Source of the DNA: JAVJUV01 sp047314965
GTDB lineage: Bacteria > Pseudomonadota > Alphaproteobacteria > Rhodobacterales > Rhodobacteraceae
Assembly (NCBI RefSeq): GCF_047314965.1
Contig: NZ_JBLBVK010000048.1
Location: 1-64,000 of the forward strand
Reading direction: 5' to 3'
Length of the DNA: 64,000 nucleotides
Numbering within the stretch: position 1 is the stretch's first letter; every line of letters begins with the position of its first letter. A model generated the notes under the pieces. It did no database searches and was not told the origin of the DNA. It was given only the letters and a program-made list of their open reading frames with translations. The position numbers were made by a program, and so were the translations under genes. Positions 35,261 to 44,190 of the stretch are shown here, in pieces.

Positions 35261-36489
35261 CAGTCCATCAATCCCGGATTTAGAATTTGTTTTGGATCGA
35301 ACTGTCTTCTAAGCCCTTGCGCCAGTCGAGCGAGGGGCTCGGCTTCGGGTTGAAATACAGAGACAGTGTTCCGTACCGCGTCCGACGCCTTGACTAGGGT
35401 GGCGTGGCCACCGGCTTGGCCGACGCGATCCTGAATCCTGGAATGCAAAATGGCAGCGCCCCGGTCGCCTTTGCCGAGATCGTCAAAACCAGAGTGCTCT
35501 GCAGCTATTTGCTCAAGTTGGTTATGATCCGCAGCGATCCAGAGAAGGCCACCGCCCCAGTCATACAAGCAATCAAATGCAAGCTTTTCCCTTAGGGCCT
35601 GCACTATTTTTGGCGAGGCCCCTGGCTTCAACGAGATCCTGCAGACGGAGCTTTTGTCTCGAAAAGCTTCGACGTCCTTTATCCAGCGCCAGCCAGCTTC
35701 GTAACCTTGGCCTCCATCGTTTCCGTTGCGTCGTTCGATTTCGGCTGGCCCGAATTGAGCCAAGAGTTCCTTTAGTTGCGCAGCCCTGTACTCAACGGAA
35801 GTTTCGAATCCTTCAACCCGCACCATGGTGACCGGCCCGCCGTCTAGTCCTTGTGGCGAATGTGCAGCGCCCGACACGTCATAGGGCGAGCCGAGCGCAG
35901 CGGACATCGCCGAAACTGCCAGTTCGTCACTTAGGCCTCTCAACAACAGGACGGCAGCCGTATCCGGTTTCGGTAGGACTTTCAGGCTGACCTCGGTCAT
36001 GACTCCCAAGGTGCCGCGACTACCCGCCAAGAGTTTTGTCAGGTCGTAACCGGTCACGTTTTTCATGACGCGGCCGCCGTTCTTGATGATGCTGCCCGCA
36101 CCATCCACAAACCGGACGCCCAAAAGAAAGTCGCGGCAGGCTCCGGATTGTATCCTGCGAGGGCCGGAGACATTGCCGGCAACGACCCCACCGACTGTAG
36201 GAGTTCCTTTCGTGCCCAAAAGGGTGCGGTGATCCATGGGTTCGAAGGCCAGCATCTGACCTTCCTTTTCAAGCGCCGTCTCAATTTCAGCCAAAGGAGT
36301 CCCGGCTCGGGCTACCAGTGTCAGCGCGCCTGGTTCGTAAATTGAGATCCCTGATATCTTCGAAGTAGACAAAGGGTCTCCATTGACCACGCGCCCTACT
36401 GGTCGTGTGCCGCCGCCGCTTATGTGCAACGGCGAGGTCGTGCCGGCTATCACCTCGGCAAGCTCGTCTTCGGTTTTCGGTGTCAGCAC
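35260..36489 (-). CDS. glcE: Glycolate oxidase FAD-binding subunit GlcE
   Basis: A 409-residue FAD-linked subunit. The PCMH-type FAD domain shows LHISGGGTRPVG, TVGGVVAGNVSGPRRI and KNVTGYDLTKLLAGSRGTLGV; the C-terminus ends DPKQILNPGLMD. GTG at 36489, preceded by AAGGAC, is preferred; an ATG further up (36582) would overlap glcD. Fully within the glcD-glcE-glcF operon. Confidence 0.93.
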   Translation of the reverse strand: MLTPKTEDELAEVIAGTTSPLHISGGGTRPVGRVVNGDPLSTSKISGISIYEPGALTLVARAGTPLAEIETALEKEGQMLAFEPMDHRTLLGTKGTPTVGGVVAGNVSGPRRIQSGACRDFLLGVRFVDGAGSIIKNGGRVMKNVTGYDLTKLLAGSRGTLGVMTEVSLKVLPKPDTAAVLLLRGLSDELAVSAMSAALGSPYDVSGAAHSPQGLDGGPVTMVRVEGFETSVEYRAAQLKELLAQFGPAEIERRNGNDGGQGYEAGWRWIKDVEAFRDKSSVCRISLKPGASPKIVQALREKLAFDCLYDWGGGLLWIAADHNQLEQIAAEHSGFDDLGKGDRGAAILHSRIQDRVGQAGGHATLVKASDAVRNTVSVFQPEAEPLARLAQGLRRQFDPKQILNPGLMD

Positions 36490-36538
36490 GGCTTGTCCTT
36501 TTTGCTTCCCGAATCCGGTTCGGGTGGCCGGATTTCTT

Positions 36539-37987
36539 TCAGGCGGCCTTAGCCGGGTTCTCGCGTCGAGTTCGGCTTGCATCCAACGGAAAGACCTTTG
36601 CCGGGTTCAGAAGCCAATCAGGGTCGAAGACATCCTTCACACGCATCTGTGACTCCAGATCGGCGGAAGCGAACTGCGAATGCATAAGGTCGCGCTTCTC
36701 GATTCCCACGCCATGCTCGCCTGTCAGGCAACCGCCAACCTCAACGCAGAGTTTGAGGATCTCGGCACCGAATGCTTCGCAGGTCTCTAAGTCGCCGGGT
36801 TTATTGGCGTCGAACAAAATCAAGGGGTGCATGTTGCCGTCGCCCGCGTGGAAGACGTTCGCTACATCCAGACCGAACTCCTTGGACATCTCGCCAATCC
36901 GCTTGAGAACGTGCGGCAACGAGGTGACGGGAATCGTGCCGTCCAAGCACATGTAGTCGTTGATCTGTCCCATCGCGCCAAAGGCCGACTTCCGGCCCAA
37001 CCAGATCCGGGCAGCCTCATCGGCGTCCCCCGCTTCGCGAAGTTCAACCGGATCATGCTTACGGGCAATCTGTTTGATGAGGCCAAGCTGGTAATCGATT
37101 TCCTCCGGGCTTCCTTCAACTTCAACGATCAACAGCGCTTCGCAGTCAGGATAGCCGGCCTTAGCGAATGCTTCGCAAGCACGGATGCACGGTCGGTCCA
37201 TAAACTCTATCGCCACTGGCAGCACGCCGGCCTTGATTATGTCGGATACACAAGTACCCGCTACCTCGTTGGAATTATATCCAATCAGGACGGGTCGGGC
37301 TCCTTCCGGCTTGGGCAGAATTCGCAGGGTCGCCTCAGTGACGACTCCCAACTGGCCTTCGGAACCGCAGACGACACCGAGCCAATCGTAGCCGCCGGCA
37401 TCCATATGAGCTCCGCCAATCTCGACGACAGTGCCATCCATGAGAACCATCGTCACGCCAAGAAGGTTGTTCGTCGTAACTCCGTACTTAAGGCAGTGTG
37501 CGCCCCCCGAATTCATTGCTATGTTTCCAGCGATCGCGCAGGCGAGTTGGGATGATGGGTCTGGTGCGTAAAAGAAGCCCTCTGTCTCAACCGCGCCAGT
37601 CACGCTTAGATTTGTGCGGCCCGTCTGGACTCTGATGAACCGGTTGTCATAGTCCGTTTCAAGCACATTGTTCAGGCGTGCGACGCCCAGGATGATACTG
37701 TCCGCTGTGGGCAGCGCACCGCCCGCCAGGGACGTACCCGAGCCTCTCGGAACCACCGGTATTCCTTCTTCGTGGCAGATACGAAGAATAGCAGAGACTT
37801 CATCGGTTGAAGAAGGGAGTACCGCACAAAGTGGTGGGCACCTGTACGCAGTTAGCGCGTCACACTCGTAGGCTTTGGTTTCCGACTCGTCGGATATGAC
37901 AGCCTCTGCAGGCAGTACCGACTTCAATCGCTCAACGATCCTCGGCTTTTTGGCAATGAGCGTCGGGTCGGGGGTTGGCATTTCCAT
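36539..37987 (-). CDS. glcD: Glycolate oxidase subunit GlcD (FAD-linked)
   Basis: A 482-residue catalytic subunit that oxidises glycolate to glyoxylate. FAD-binding blocks are VVPRGSGTSLAGGALP (about 80-95), GGAHCLKYGVTTNNLLG and GLVCGSEGQLGVVTEA-like VVCGSEGQLGVVTEAT; the C-terminal cap has CLTGEHGVGIEKRDLM. First gene of the operon. An inverted repeat sits 15-37 bases before the start. Glycolate is a common algal exudate, fitting a marine heterotroph. Confidence 0.95.
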   Translation of the reverse strand: MEMPTPDPTLIAKKPRIVERLKSVLPAEAVISDESETKAYECDALTAYRCPPLCAVLPSSTDEVSAILRICHEEGIPVVPRGSGTSLAGGALPTADSIILGVARLNNVLETDYDNRFIRVQTGRTNLSVTGAVETEGFFYAPDPSSQLACAIAGNIAMNSGGAHCLKYGVTTNNLLGVTMVLMDGTVVEIGGAHMDAGGYDWLGVVCGSEGQLGVVTEATLRILPKPEGARPVLIGYNSNEVAGTCVSDIIKAGVLPVAIEFMDRPCIRACEAFAKAGYPDCEALLIVEVEGSPEEIDYQLGLIKQIARKHDPVELREAGDADEAARIWLGRKSAFGAMGQINDYMCLDGTIPVTSLPHVLKRIGEMSKEFGLDVANVFHAGDGNMHPLILFDANKPGDLETCEAFGAEILKLCVEVGGCLTGEHGVGIEKRDLMHSQFASADLESQMRVKDVFDPDWLLNPAKVFPLDASRTRRENPAKAA

Positions 37988-38001
37988 GGGTACACCTCAA
38001 A

Positions 38002-38024
38002 ATTGGTAAGTTTATATAACCAAT
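38002..38024. promoter_or_regulatory. Inverted repeat ATTGGT-N11-ACCAAT, candidate glc operator
   Basis: Perfect 6-base arms (38002-38007, 38019-38024) around an AT-rich centre containing TATATA, directly upstream of glcD. The position over the likely -10 suggests a repressor site, for instance for a GntR/GlcC- or LysR-type protein; the regulator is not identified. Confidence 0.4.
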
Positions 38025-38155
38025 AAAGCCAAAACGCAACTGTGGACTCTCGACCGCCGCGGACAGCGGTCCGTAACAATTGTGTGTACTCACTGTGCAG
38101 CGAACGCAAATTCAATTTCGATGGCTCAAACAGACTTTGGAATGGAATTGGATCA

Positions 38156-38527
38156 ATGAAAAATGTCTCCTTGGCTCTGGTTTCGGTGGTCTCCCTTACA
38201 CTTCTGGAGGAAGTTCGAGCAGACCCGGCGGTGGTAGAGGCGGTAGAAGCTAGGCAGTTTGGTTCCGCATGGACTTTTTCAGTAACGCTTTCCCACGGAG
38301 ATACCGGTTGGGACGATTATGCCGACGGTTGGCGCGTAACGCTTGAAGATGGAACGCTGCTGGGTGTTCGGGAGTTACTGCACCCTCATGTAAACGAACA
38401 ACCTTTCACCCGGACTTTGACCGGCATAGAAATCCCGGATCATGTTGAAGAGGTCTTTGTGGAGGCCAGAACCAATCTGCACGGGTGGGGAAGCGCCCGG
38501 TTTGGCGTTCCTTTGAATTCAGACTGA
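38156..38527 (+). CDS. Small secreted protein of unknown function
   Basis: A 123-residue protein with a signal peptide (MKNVSLALVSVVSLTLLEEV, cleavage probably after RA). The mature part is beta-rich, with WTFSVTLSHGDTGWDDYADG and, near the C-terminus, VEEVFVEARTNLHGWGS. It looks like a single small immunoglobulin-like or jelly-roll domain; no family recognised with certainty. It is divergent from glcDEF across about 170 bases. A weak GGAATTGG precedes the ATG. Confidence 0.7.
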   Translation: MKNVSLALVSVVSLTLLEEVRADPAVVEAVEARQFGSAWTFSVTLSHGDTGWDDYADGWRVTLEDGTLLGVRELLHPHVNEQPFTRTLTGIEIPDHVEEVFVEARTNLHGWGSARFGVPLNSD

Positions 38528-38849
38528 ATCTGATGGTGGTCTAGGCGCCGAACGCCTGTCCGCACAATAATTGAGCGGTCGCAACAAATCTTGCACGCAT
38601 AGTAATCATTTGCCCGCAATCCGTGCAAATCTGAAGCACGGGGTGTGGATTCGGTCGAGTTCGGAAGTAGCGTGATCGAGCGCCGGAAGTGGCGTGAAAA
38701 TACGCCGTGCGGGGAATCTAAACCTGGCAGTTACTCCTCCCCACACGACGGCAACATATGTGCTGCGGTTTGTATTCTAGCGTCGCTTTTCCGGTCTTCA
38801 ACGGTAGAGAGCGAGCCGATGCAAGCTGCCCTAGACGGGGAAACTCTAG
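38528..38849. other. Regulatory region upstream of the urt operon
   Basis: No gene supported in these 322 bases. It contains an inverted repeat TTGCACG/CGTGCAA (38591-38597, 38622-38628), a tandem direct repeat and a small inverted repeat GGCGT/ACGCC (38691-38695, 38702-38706). No TGGCAC-N5-TTGC sigma-54 promoter was found, although urea uptake is often nitrogen-regulated. Confidence 0.5.
38662..38696. repeat. Tandem direct repeat CGGAAGTRGCGTG upstream of urtA
   Basis: CGGAAGTAGCGTG (38662-38674) and CGGAAGTGGCGTG (38684-38696) differ at one base and start 22 bases apart, two helical turns. This spacing is typical of paired response-regulator half-sites. They lie about 155-190 bases before the urtA ATG. 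Confidence 0.45.
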
Positions 38850-40130
38850 ATGACTTCCAACAAACTTATTGGCGCTCTTGTCGCCTCAACATGTTTTGCA
38901 GGGACGGCAGCTCTTGCGCAGGACTGCCCGGTAAAGGTCGGTGTTCTTCATTCTCTATCGGGTACCATGGCAATTTCGGAAACGACTCTTAAGGACACCA
39001 TGGAAATGCTGATCGATCAGCAGAATGCCAAAGGTGGGGTTTTGGGTTGCGAAATCGAGGCCGTGGTCGTTGACCCTGCTTCCGACTGGCCATTGTTCGC
39101 CGAGAAAGCGCGCGAACTTCTTACCGTGCACGAAGTAGATGTCATTTTTGGCAACTGGACCTCGGTATCCCGAAAGTCGGTACTGCCCGTGATTGAAGAA
39201 CTGAATGGTCTGCTGTTCTACCCGGTTCAGTATGAAGGGGAAGAAAGCTCGAAGAACGTTTTCTACACGGGTGCGGCACCAAACCAACAAGCGATCCCCG
39301 CGACGGACTACTTCCTCGAAGAGCTTGGTGTCGAGAAATTCGCGCTTCTGGGAACCGACTACGTCTACCCTCGGACAACGAACAACATTCTGGAATCGTA
39401 TCTTGAATCCAAAGGCATTGCCGAAGCGGACATCTTTGTGAACTACACGCCTTTCGGTCACTCCGACTGGTCCAAGATCGTGGCAGACGTCGTTGCTCTG
39501 GGCGCTGACGGCAAGAAAGTCGGCGTGATCTCGACGATCAACGGCGACGCCAACGTTGGCTTCTACAAAGAACTGGCTGCTGCTGGTGTCTCGGCCGACG
39601 ACATTCCGGTCGTTGCCTTCTCGGTTGGAGAAGAAGAACTTTCCGGTCTCGACACGTCGAACCTTGTAGGTCACCTCGCGGCTTGGAACTACTTCCAGTC
39701 TGCCGACACCGAAGCCAACGCAGCTTGGGTGGCGGCGTGGAAAGAGCGCATGGGTGAGAACCGCGTGACCAACGATCCGATGGAGGCACACTACATCGGC
39801 TTCAATATGTGGGTCAACGCCGCAACCGCTGCCGGGACCACGGATGTGGATGCTGTGCGGACCGCGATGTATGGGCAGGAGTTTCCGAACCTGACGGGCG
39901 GAACGGCGGTGATGCTGCCGAATCACCATCTGTCCAAGCCTGTTCTGATTGGCGAAATCCAGGCGGACGGGCAGTTCGACATCATCAGTCAGACCGAGGA
40001 AGTCCCGGGCGATGCATGGACCGACTATCTGCCTGAATCCGCCGTTCTCATCTCGGATTGGAAAGATCTTGGCTGCGGCATGTACAACACCGAGACCAAG
40101 ACCTGCGTACAGATCAAGTCAAACTACTGA
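38850..40130 (+). CDS. urtA: Urea ABC transporter substrate-binding protein UrtA
   Basis: A 426-residue periplasmic binding protein of the Leu/Ile/Val-type fold with signal peptide MTSNKLIGALVASTCFAGTA (cleavage after ALA). Family marks include KVGVLHSLSGTMAISE, FGNWTSVSRKSVLPV and FYPVQYEGEESSKNV, all characteristic of UrtA rather than LivJ. It begins the urtABCDE operon and is separated from urtB by a strong hairpin that probably raises UrtA levels over the membrane parts. Confidence 0.95.
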   Translation: MTSNKLIGALVASTCFAGTAALAQDCPVKVGVLHSLSGTMAISETTLKDTMEMLIDQQNAKGGVLGCEIEAVVVDPASDWPLFAEKARELLTVHEVDVIFGNWTSVSRKSVLPVIEELNGLLFYPVQYEGEESSKNVFYTGAAPNQQAIPATDYFLEELGVEKFALLGTDYVYPRTTNNILESYLESKGIAEADIFVNYTPFGHSDWSKIVADVVALGADGKKVGVISTINGDANVGFYKELAAAGVSADDIPVVAFSVGEEELSGLDTSNLVGHLAAWNYFQSADTEANAAWVAAWKERMGENRVTNDPMEAHYIGFNMWVNAATAAGTTDVDAVRTAMYGQEFPNLTGGTAVMLPNHHLSKPVLIGEIQADGQFDIISQTEEVPGDAWTDYLPESAVLISDWKDLGCGMYNTETKTCVQIKSNY

Positions 40131-40145
40131 TCCGTATTCCCTTCT

Positions 40146-40167
40146 GGGGGCGGGCTGACCCGCCCCC
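40146..40167 (+). terminator. GC-rich hairpin between urtA and urtB (partial terminator or mRNA stabiliser)
   Basis: Perfect 9-bp stem GGGGGCGGG/CCCGCCCCC with a CTGA loop, only two T residues after it. Without a T-run it should not stop all transcripts. Such hairpins after binding-protein genes are known to protect the upstream mRNA. Confidence 0.6.
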
Positions 40168-40202
40168 TTGCCGCCAACACATCTAGAAACGGTCGGACTC
40201 GC

Positions 40203-42182
40203 ATGTCGGCATTTCGTCGGTTTTTCGTCGGTATCGCGTCGGTATTGCTCTTGTTGCTGGCCAACCCTGGCGCGGCCCAAGATGCCGAAGCTCCGATCCA
40301 AAAGCTTCTCCAGGATCACGGCGAGGCTATTGCCAAGTCGTCACGTACGACAATCGGCCCTGCAATCCAGGCTTTGGCAACAAGTGGTCTTCCGGCTGCC
40401 CAAATCGTTCTCGAGAAATGGCAAGCCAAGGAGATGTGGAGAAACGAGGACACGGGCCTGTTCGTGTACGCCGAAGAAGTGGACCGGGATACAATCAAGA
40501 TTTTCGATTTCGCCGACGGTGCCGAGATTGGCGATTCTCCCGACAAAGACTTCGCGCAATTGAAGCCAAATAGCGGAATTCGCGGCCTGATTGGTGCGGC
40601 ACTTGTCCAGTTTCAACTCAGCGATGCGGACCCAACAAACAGAATGACCGCGTTGACGGCCATTGAGAGAGATGCCGAACCATCGCACCTCGCGGCCTTG
40701 AGGTCGTCGATAGAAAACGAATCCGACCCTTCGATACGATCTCGAAAGGAGAGGCTGGAACAGCTTCTCACAATCCGTTTCGGCGAGATCGACGAAGAGC
40801 GGATCGCGGCCATCGAAGGCTTTCGAGGCGATCTGGGCGTCGATGTGCGCGCAGCTTTGAACCCATTGGTTGCAACCCGGATCGACGTTGTGGAGGGCGG
40901 GATCCCTGAAGATTCCCCGGAGATAGCCCGGATCCTAAAGGCCGGAAGCGACGCGCTTCCCGTTCCCGCAGCATACGATCTGCTGGTCGGTGCCAACCTC
41001 GTGCCACCACGCATCAGTCGCGAGGATCGGCGAAACGCGCTGATCCAGAACATTGTGGATGGCAGCGTCGCGGGTATCCGGGTCGCCGATCTGAATTCTG
41101 AAGCCACTCGTGATATGGCTTATGCCGAGCTGGCACGGACAGGAGCGGTCCGCGCGGCCGCGACCGAAAGTGAACTTGAAGACCGCATGGCAGGTTTCAC
41201 CTTCGTCGAGCGCTATGTTGCAGCTTCGCCTCCCGTCGTCGAGGCAGCCTTGAGCACCCTTGGCGCAATCGATACCAAAGTCGGTTTGAACCAAGCGGCG
41301 GACCTCGCTCTGGACGGATTGTCGCTGGCGTCGATCTATTTTCTTGCGGCTATCGGCCTTGCCATCACCTTCGGCGTGATGGGCGTGATCAACATGGCTC
41401 ATGGCGAGTTCATCATGATGGGTGCCTACACAGGTTACGTGGTTCAGCAGATCATCCCCGACTATACTGTTTCGATTCTCGTTGCCTTGCCGCTGGCCTT
41501 CATGGTGACCTTCGCGGCTGGTGTGGCAATGGAGCGATTGGTTATCCGTTGGCTTTATCATCGGCCTCTCGAGACGCTTCTTGCCACCTTCGGGATCTCG
41601 ATCGCATTGCAGCAGATCGCCAAGAACATCTTCGGTACGCAGGCTCGCCCTCTGACCTCTCCAGCGTGGTTGGATGGGGCGTTAGTCATCAACGATGTTG
41701 TGTCCATCAGCTATATTCGGATCGCAATCTTCTTCCTCGCTCTTCTGTTTCTGGCGTTTTACCTTTTCCTGATGAACCGCACCCGCATCGGGTTGGAGAC
41801 GCGGGCGGTGGTACAAAATCCCCGCATGGCGGCTTCGATGGGCATCAATCCGGACCGCATCAACATGCTGACATTCGGCCTTGGGTCGGGCATCGCGGGT
41901 GTGGCGGGAGTAACTATTGGCCTCTATGCCAAGGTCACGTCCGAAATGGGTCAGGACTATATCGTCCAAAGTTTCATGACGGTCGTTGTCGGCGGCGTGG
42001 GGAACATCTGGGGTACTCTTCTCGGCGCCACAATGGTCGGTTTCCTTCAAAAGGGGATCGAGTGGCTGAATCCGTCGAACACATTGGCCGCACAGACGTA
42101 TATGATCCTGTTCATCATCCTGTTCATCCAGTTCAGGCCCAAGGGCATCATAGCCCTAAAAGGCCGCGCGGCGGAGGTCTGA
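40203..42182 (+). CDS. urtB: Urea ABC transporter permease UrtB with long extracytoplasmic N-domain
   Basis: A 659-residue inner-membrane protein. A signal-like helix (about 10-24, VGIASVLLLLLANPGAAQ) precedes about 340 residues of soluble, repeat-rich helical sequence. The branched-chain-type permease follows (about 370-655, with ASIYFLAAIGLAITFGVMG and GVVNMAHGEF-like VINMAHGEFIMMGAYTG). Shorter UrtB proteins are about 300 residues, but this long form is common in proteobacteria. The N-domain may dock UrtA. The stop is followed four bases later by urtC. Confidence 0.93.
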   Translation: MSAFRRFFVGIASVLLLLLANPGAAQDAEAPIQKLLQDHGEAIAKSSRTTIGPAIQALATSGLPAAQIVLEKWQAKEMWRNEDTGLFVYAEEVDRDTIKIFDFADGAEIGDSPDKDFAQLKPNSGIRGLIGAALVQFQLSDADPTNRMTALTAIERDAEPSHLAALRSSIENESDPSIRSRKERLEQLLTIRFGEIDEERIAAIEGFRGDLGVDVRAALNPLVATRIDVVEGGIPEDSPEIARILKAGSDALPVPAAYDLLVGANLVPPRISREDRRNALIQNIVDGSVAGIRVADLNSEATRDMAYAELARTGAVRAAATESELEDRMAGFTFVERYVAASPPVVEAALSTLGAIDTKVGLNQAADLALDGLSLASIYFLAAIGLAITFGVMGVINMAHGEFIMMGAYTGYVVQQIIPDYTVSILVALPLAFMVTFAAGVAMERLVIRWLYHRPLETLLATFGISIALQQIAKNIFGTQARPLTSPAWLDGALVINDVVSISYIRIAIFFLALLFLAFYLFLMNRTRIGLETRAVVQNPRMAASMGINPDRINMLTFGLGSGIAGVAGVTIGLYAKVTSEMGQDYIVQSFMTVVVGGVGNIWGTLLGATMVGFLQKGIEWLNPSNTLAAQTYMILFIILFIQFRPKGIIALKGRAAEV

Positions 42183-42185
42183 TTG

Positions 42186-43451
42186 ATGGCAGATCTATCT
42201 TTCGCCTCAGGTCAGTCGCGTAGAACGCCATTCGTGATGCGTCATCCATCCGTTCTGATTTTTCTCGTCTGTCTTGCACTCTTTACCATTTGCGTGACGC
42301 TTCTTTCGGAATCCATGGGGACCGGCTTCGTCTCGACCTCGATGGTCAAGACGCTTGGCAAGACCCTTTGCCTGTGCCTTGTCGCGCTCGCCATGGACCT
42401 TGTTTGGGGATATTGCGGCATCCTCAGCCTGGGACACATGGCATTTTTCGGGCTCGGCGGGTACGCGATCGGCATGTGGCTCATGTATGCCCGTACCCGA
42501 CTGATCGTGGAAGGAAGCCTGGCGGGTCTGCCCCTGCCGCCAACTGAAACCGAGATAAACGACGCAGTTGCAACCCAGATCTTCGGCGTGGTCGGTGCAT
42601 CGGAGTTTCCTCCGGTTTGGGCCTTTGCTCATTCGCTCCCGTTGCAACTGGCGGCAATCGTACTGGTTCCCGGCATCTTGGCGCTGGTTTTTGGATGGCT
42701 TGCCTTTAGAAGTCGAGTTACAGGCGTATATCTCTCGATCCTGACACAAGCCATGACTCTGGCTCTTTCGCTTTACCTGTTTCAGAACGACAGTGGTCTT
42801 CGCGGAAACAATGGCTTGTCCGGGCTTCAAAACCTTCCCGGCCTTGATGGTGTGCCCCAAGCGACCGTCTCGTTATGGTTCTTTTGGGCCTCCGCGCTCG
42901 CTTTGGCTCTGGGGTATTTGCTGGCTTCGTGGGTGGTCTCGGGGAAGTTTGGAAATGTGCTTCGCGGTATTCGCGATGACGAGGCTCGGGTGCGATTTCT
43001 CGGCTATCCCGTTGAGACCTTCAAGTTGTTCATCTTTACTTTGACTGCCATTATCGCAGGAATTGCTGGCGCGCTTTACTATCCGCAAGCGGGAATTATC
43101 AACCCGGCCGAAATGGCGCCGATCGCATCGATCTATCTGGCAGTTTGGGTTGCGATCGGGGGACGCGGCAGATTGTACGGTGCCGTGATCGGCGCAGCAT
43201 TTGTCAGCTTGATATCGACATATTTCACCGGCGGGCGGGCACCCGATATTCAGATGGGAAGCTATACATTCCAGTGGGTGGACTGGTGGACGGTGTTGCT
43301 TGGATTGTCCTTTGTCGCTGTCACGCTGTTTGCCCCCAAGGGGATTGGTGGACTGTTCGACATGATCACTGCCAAACGCAATCCCGAGCGTCATGGTGCG
43401 GATCTTGGGCCGGACGTGGGATCGCTTCGTGAAAAGGAAGCCAATCAATGA
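42186..43451 (+). CDS. urtC: Urea ABC transporter permease UrtC
   Basis: A 421-residue permease of the LivM type with about nine hydrophobic segments. GYCGILSLGHMAFFGLGGYAIG-type sequence (here CGILSLGHMAFFGLGGYA), NNGLSGLQNLPGLDG and RFLGYPVETFKLFIFTLTA are the family marks. The ATG at 42186 is preferred over the TTG one codon earlier. Its stop overlaps urtD by four bases. Confidence 0.94.
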   Translation: MADLSFASGQSRRTPFVMRHPSVLIFLVCLALFTICVTLLSESMGTGFVSTSMVKTLGKTLCLCLVALAMDLVWGYCGILSLGHMAFFGLGGYAIGMWLMYARTRLIVEGSLAGLPLPPTETEINDAVATQIFGVVGASEFPPVWAFAHSLPLQLAAIVLVPGILALVFGWLAFRSRVTGVYLSILTQAMTLALSLYLFQNDSGLRGNNGLSGLQNLPGLDGVPQATVSLWFFWASALALALGYLLASWVVSGKFGNVLRGIRDDEARVRFLGYPVETFKLFIFTLTAIIAGIAGALYYPQAGIINPAEMAPIASIYLAVWVAIGGRGRLYGAVIGAAFVSLISTYFTGGRAPDIQMGSYTFQWVDWWTVLLGLSFVAVTLFAPKGIGGLFDMITAKRNPERHGADLGPDVGSLREKEANQ

Positions 43452-44188
43452 GCGCGCTTCTTGAGGTATCTGGTGTTTCAGTCTCTTTCGACGGCTTCAA
43501 GGCGATAAATAACCTATCATTCTCGATCGGACATGCCGAGTTGCGTGCTGTTATTGGTCCGAATGGGGCCGGCAAGACCACGTTCATGGACATTGTCACA
43601 GGCAAGACAAAACCTGATGAGGGCAGGGTGCTCTTTGGTGAAGAGTCTTCTCCGCTTTTGCGCATGAGTGAAAGCCGCATTGCGCAAATTGGCGTCGGCC
43701 GCAAGTTCCAGAGACCGACGGTATTCGAAGACCAGACCGTTTTTGACAACTTGATGGTCGCACTGAAAAAAGACCGAGGACCCTTTGCTGTCCTATTTTA
43801 TCGCCCAAGCGGTGAAGACAAAAGTCGCGCGCTAGAACTTTCTGAAGAAGTGGGTCTCGACAAGCACCTGGACCGCCGGGCAGGTGAGTTGAGCCATGGT
43901 CAGAAACAGTGGCTGGAGATAGGTATGCTGCTTGCACAAGACCCGAGGCTTCTCTTGGTAGATGAACCGGCGGCAGGAATGACGCCCGCCGAGCGTCAGC
44001 ACACGACGGACTTGCTGAAGGAAGCAGCCCGTACCCGGGCGGTTGTCGTTGTCGAGCACGACATGGAGTTCGTCCGTCGCCTCGATTGCAGGGTCACTGT
44101 CCTGCATGAGGGCTCAGTTCTTGCCGAGGGTTCGATTGACCACGTTACCTCGGACAAAAAGGTGATCGAAGTCTATTTGGGGCGCTAG
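43448..44188 (+). CDS. urtD: Urea ABC transporter ATP-binding protein UrtD
   Basis: A 246-residue ABC ATPase. Walker A GPNGAGKTT, signature LSHGQKQWLEIGML and Walker B LLLVDEPAAGMTPAE are intact. The signature with H in place of the usual second G (LSHGQ) is normal for UrtD. It starts inside the urtC stop (ATGA) and ends two bases before urtE. Confidence 0.95.
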   Translation: MSALLEVSGVSVSFDGFKAINNLSFSIGHAELRAVIGPNGAGKTTFMDIVTGKTKPDEGRVLFGEESSPLLRMSESRIAQIGVGRKFQRPTVFEDQTVFDNLMVALKKDRGPFAVLFYRPSGEDKSRALELSEEVGLDKHLDRRAGELSHGQKQWLEIGMLLAQDPRLLLVDEPAAGMTPAERQHTTDLLKEAARTRAVVVVEHDMEFVRRLDCRVTVLHEGSVLAEGSIDHVTSDKKVIEVYLGR

Positions 44189-44190
44189 AC

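Noticed and set aside
38591..38628. TTGCACG/CGTGCAA as an NtrC site
   Set aside because: The arms resemble enteric NtrC half-sites only loosely, and the 24-base gap and missing sigma-54 promoter do not fit.
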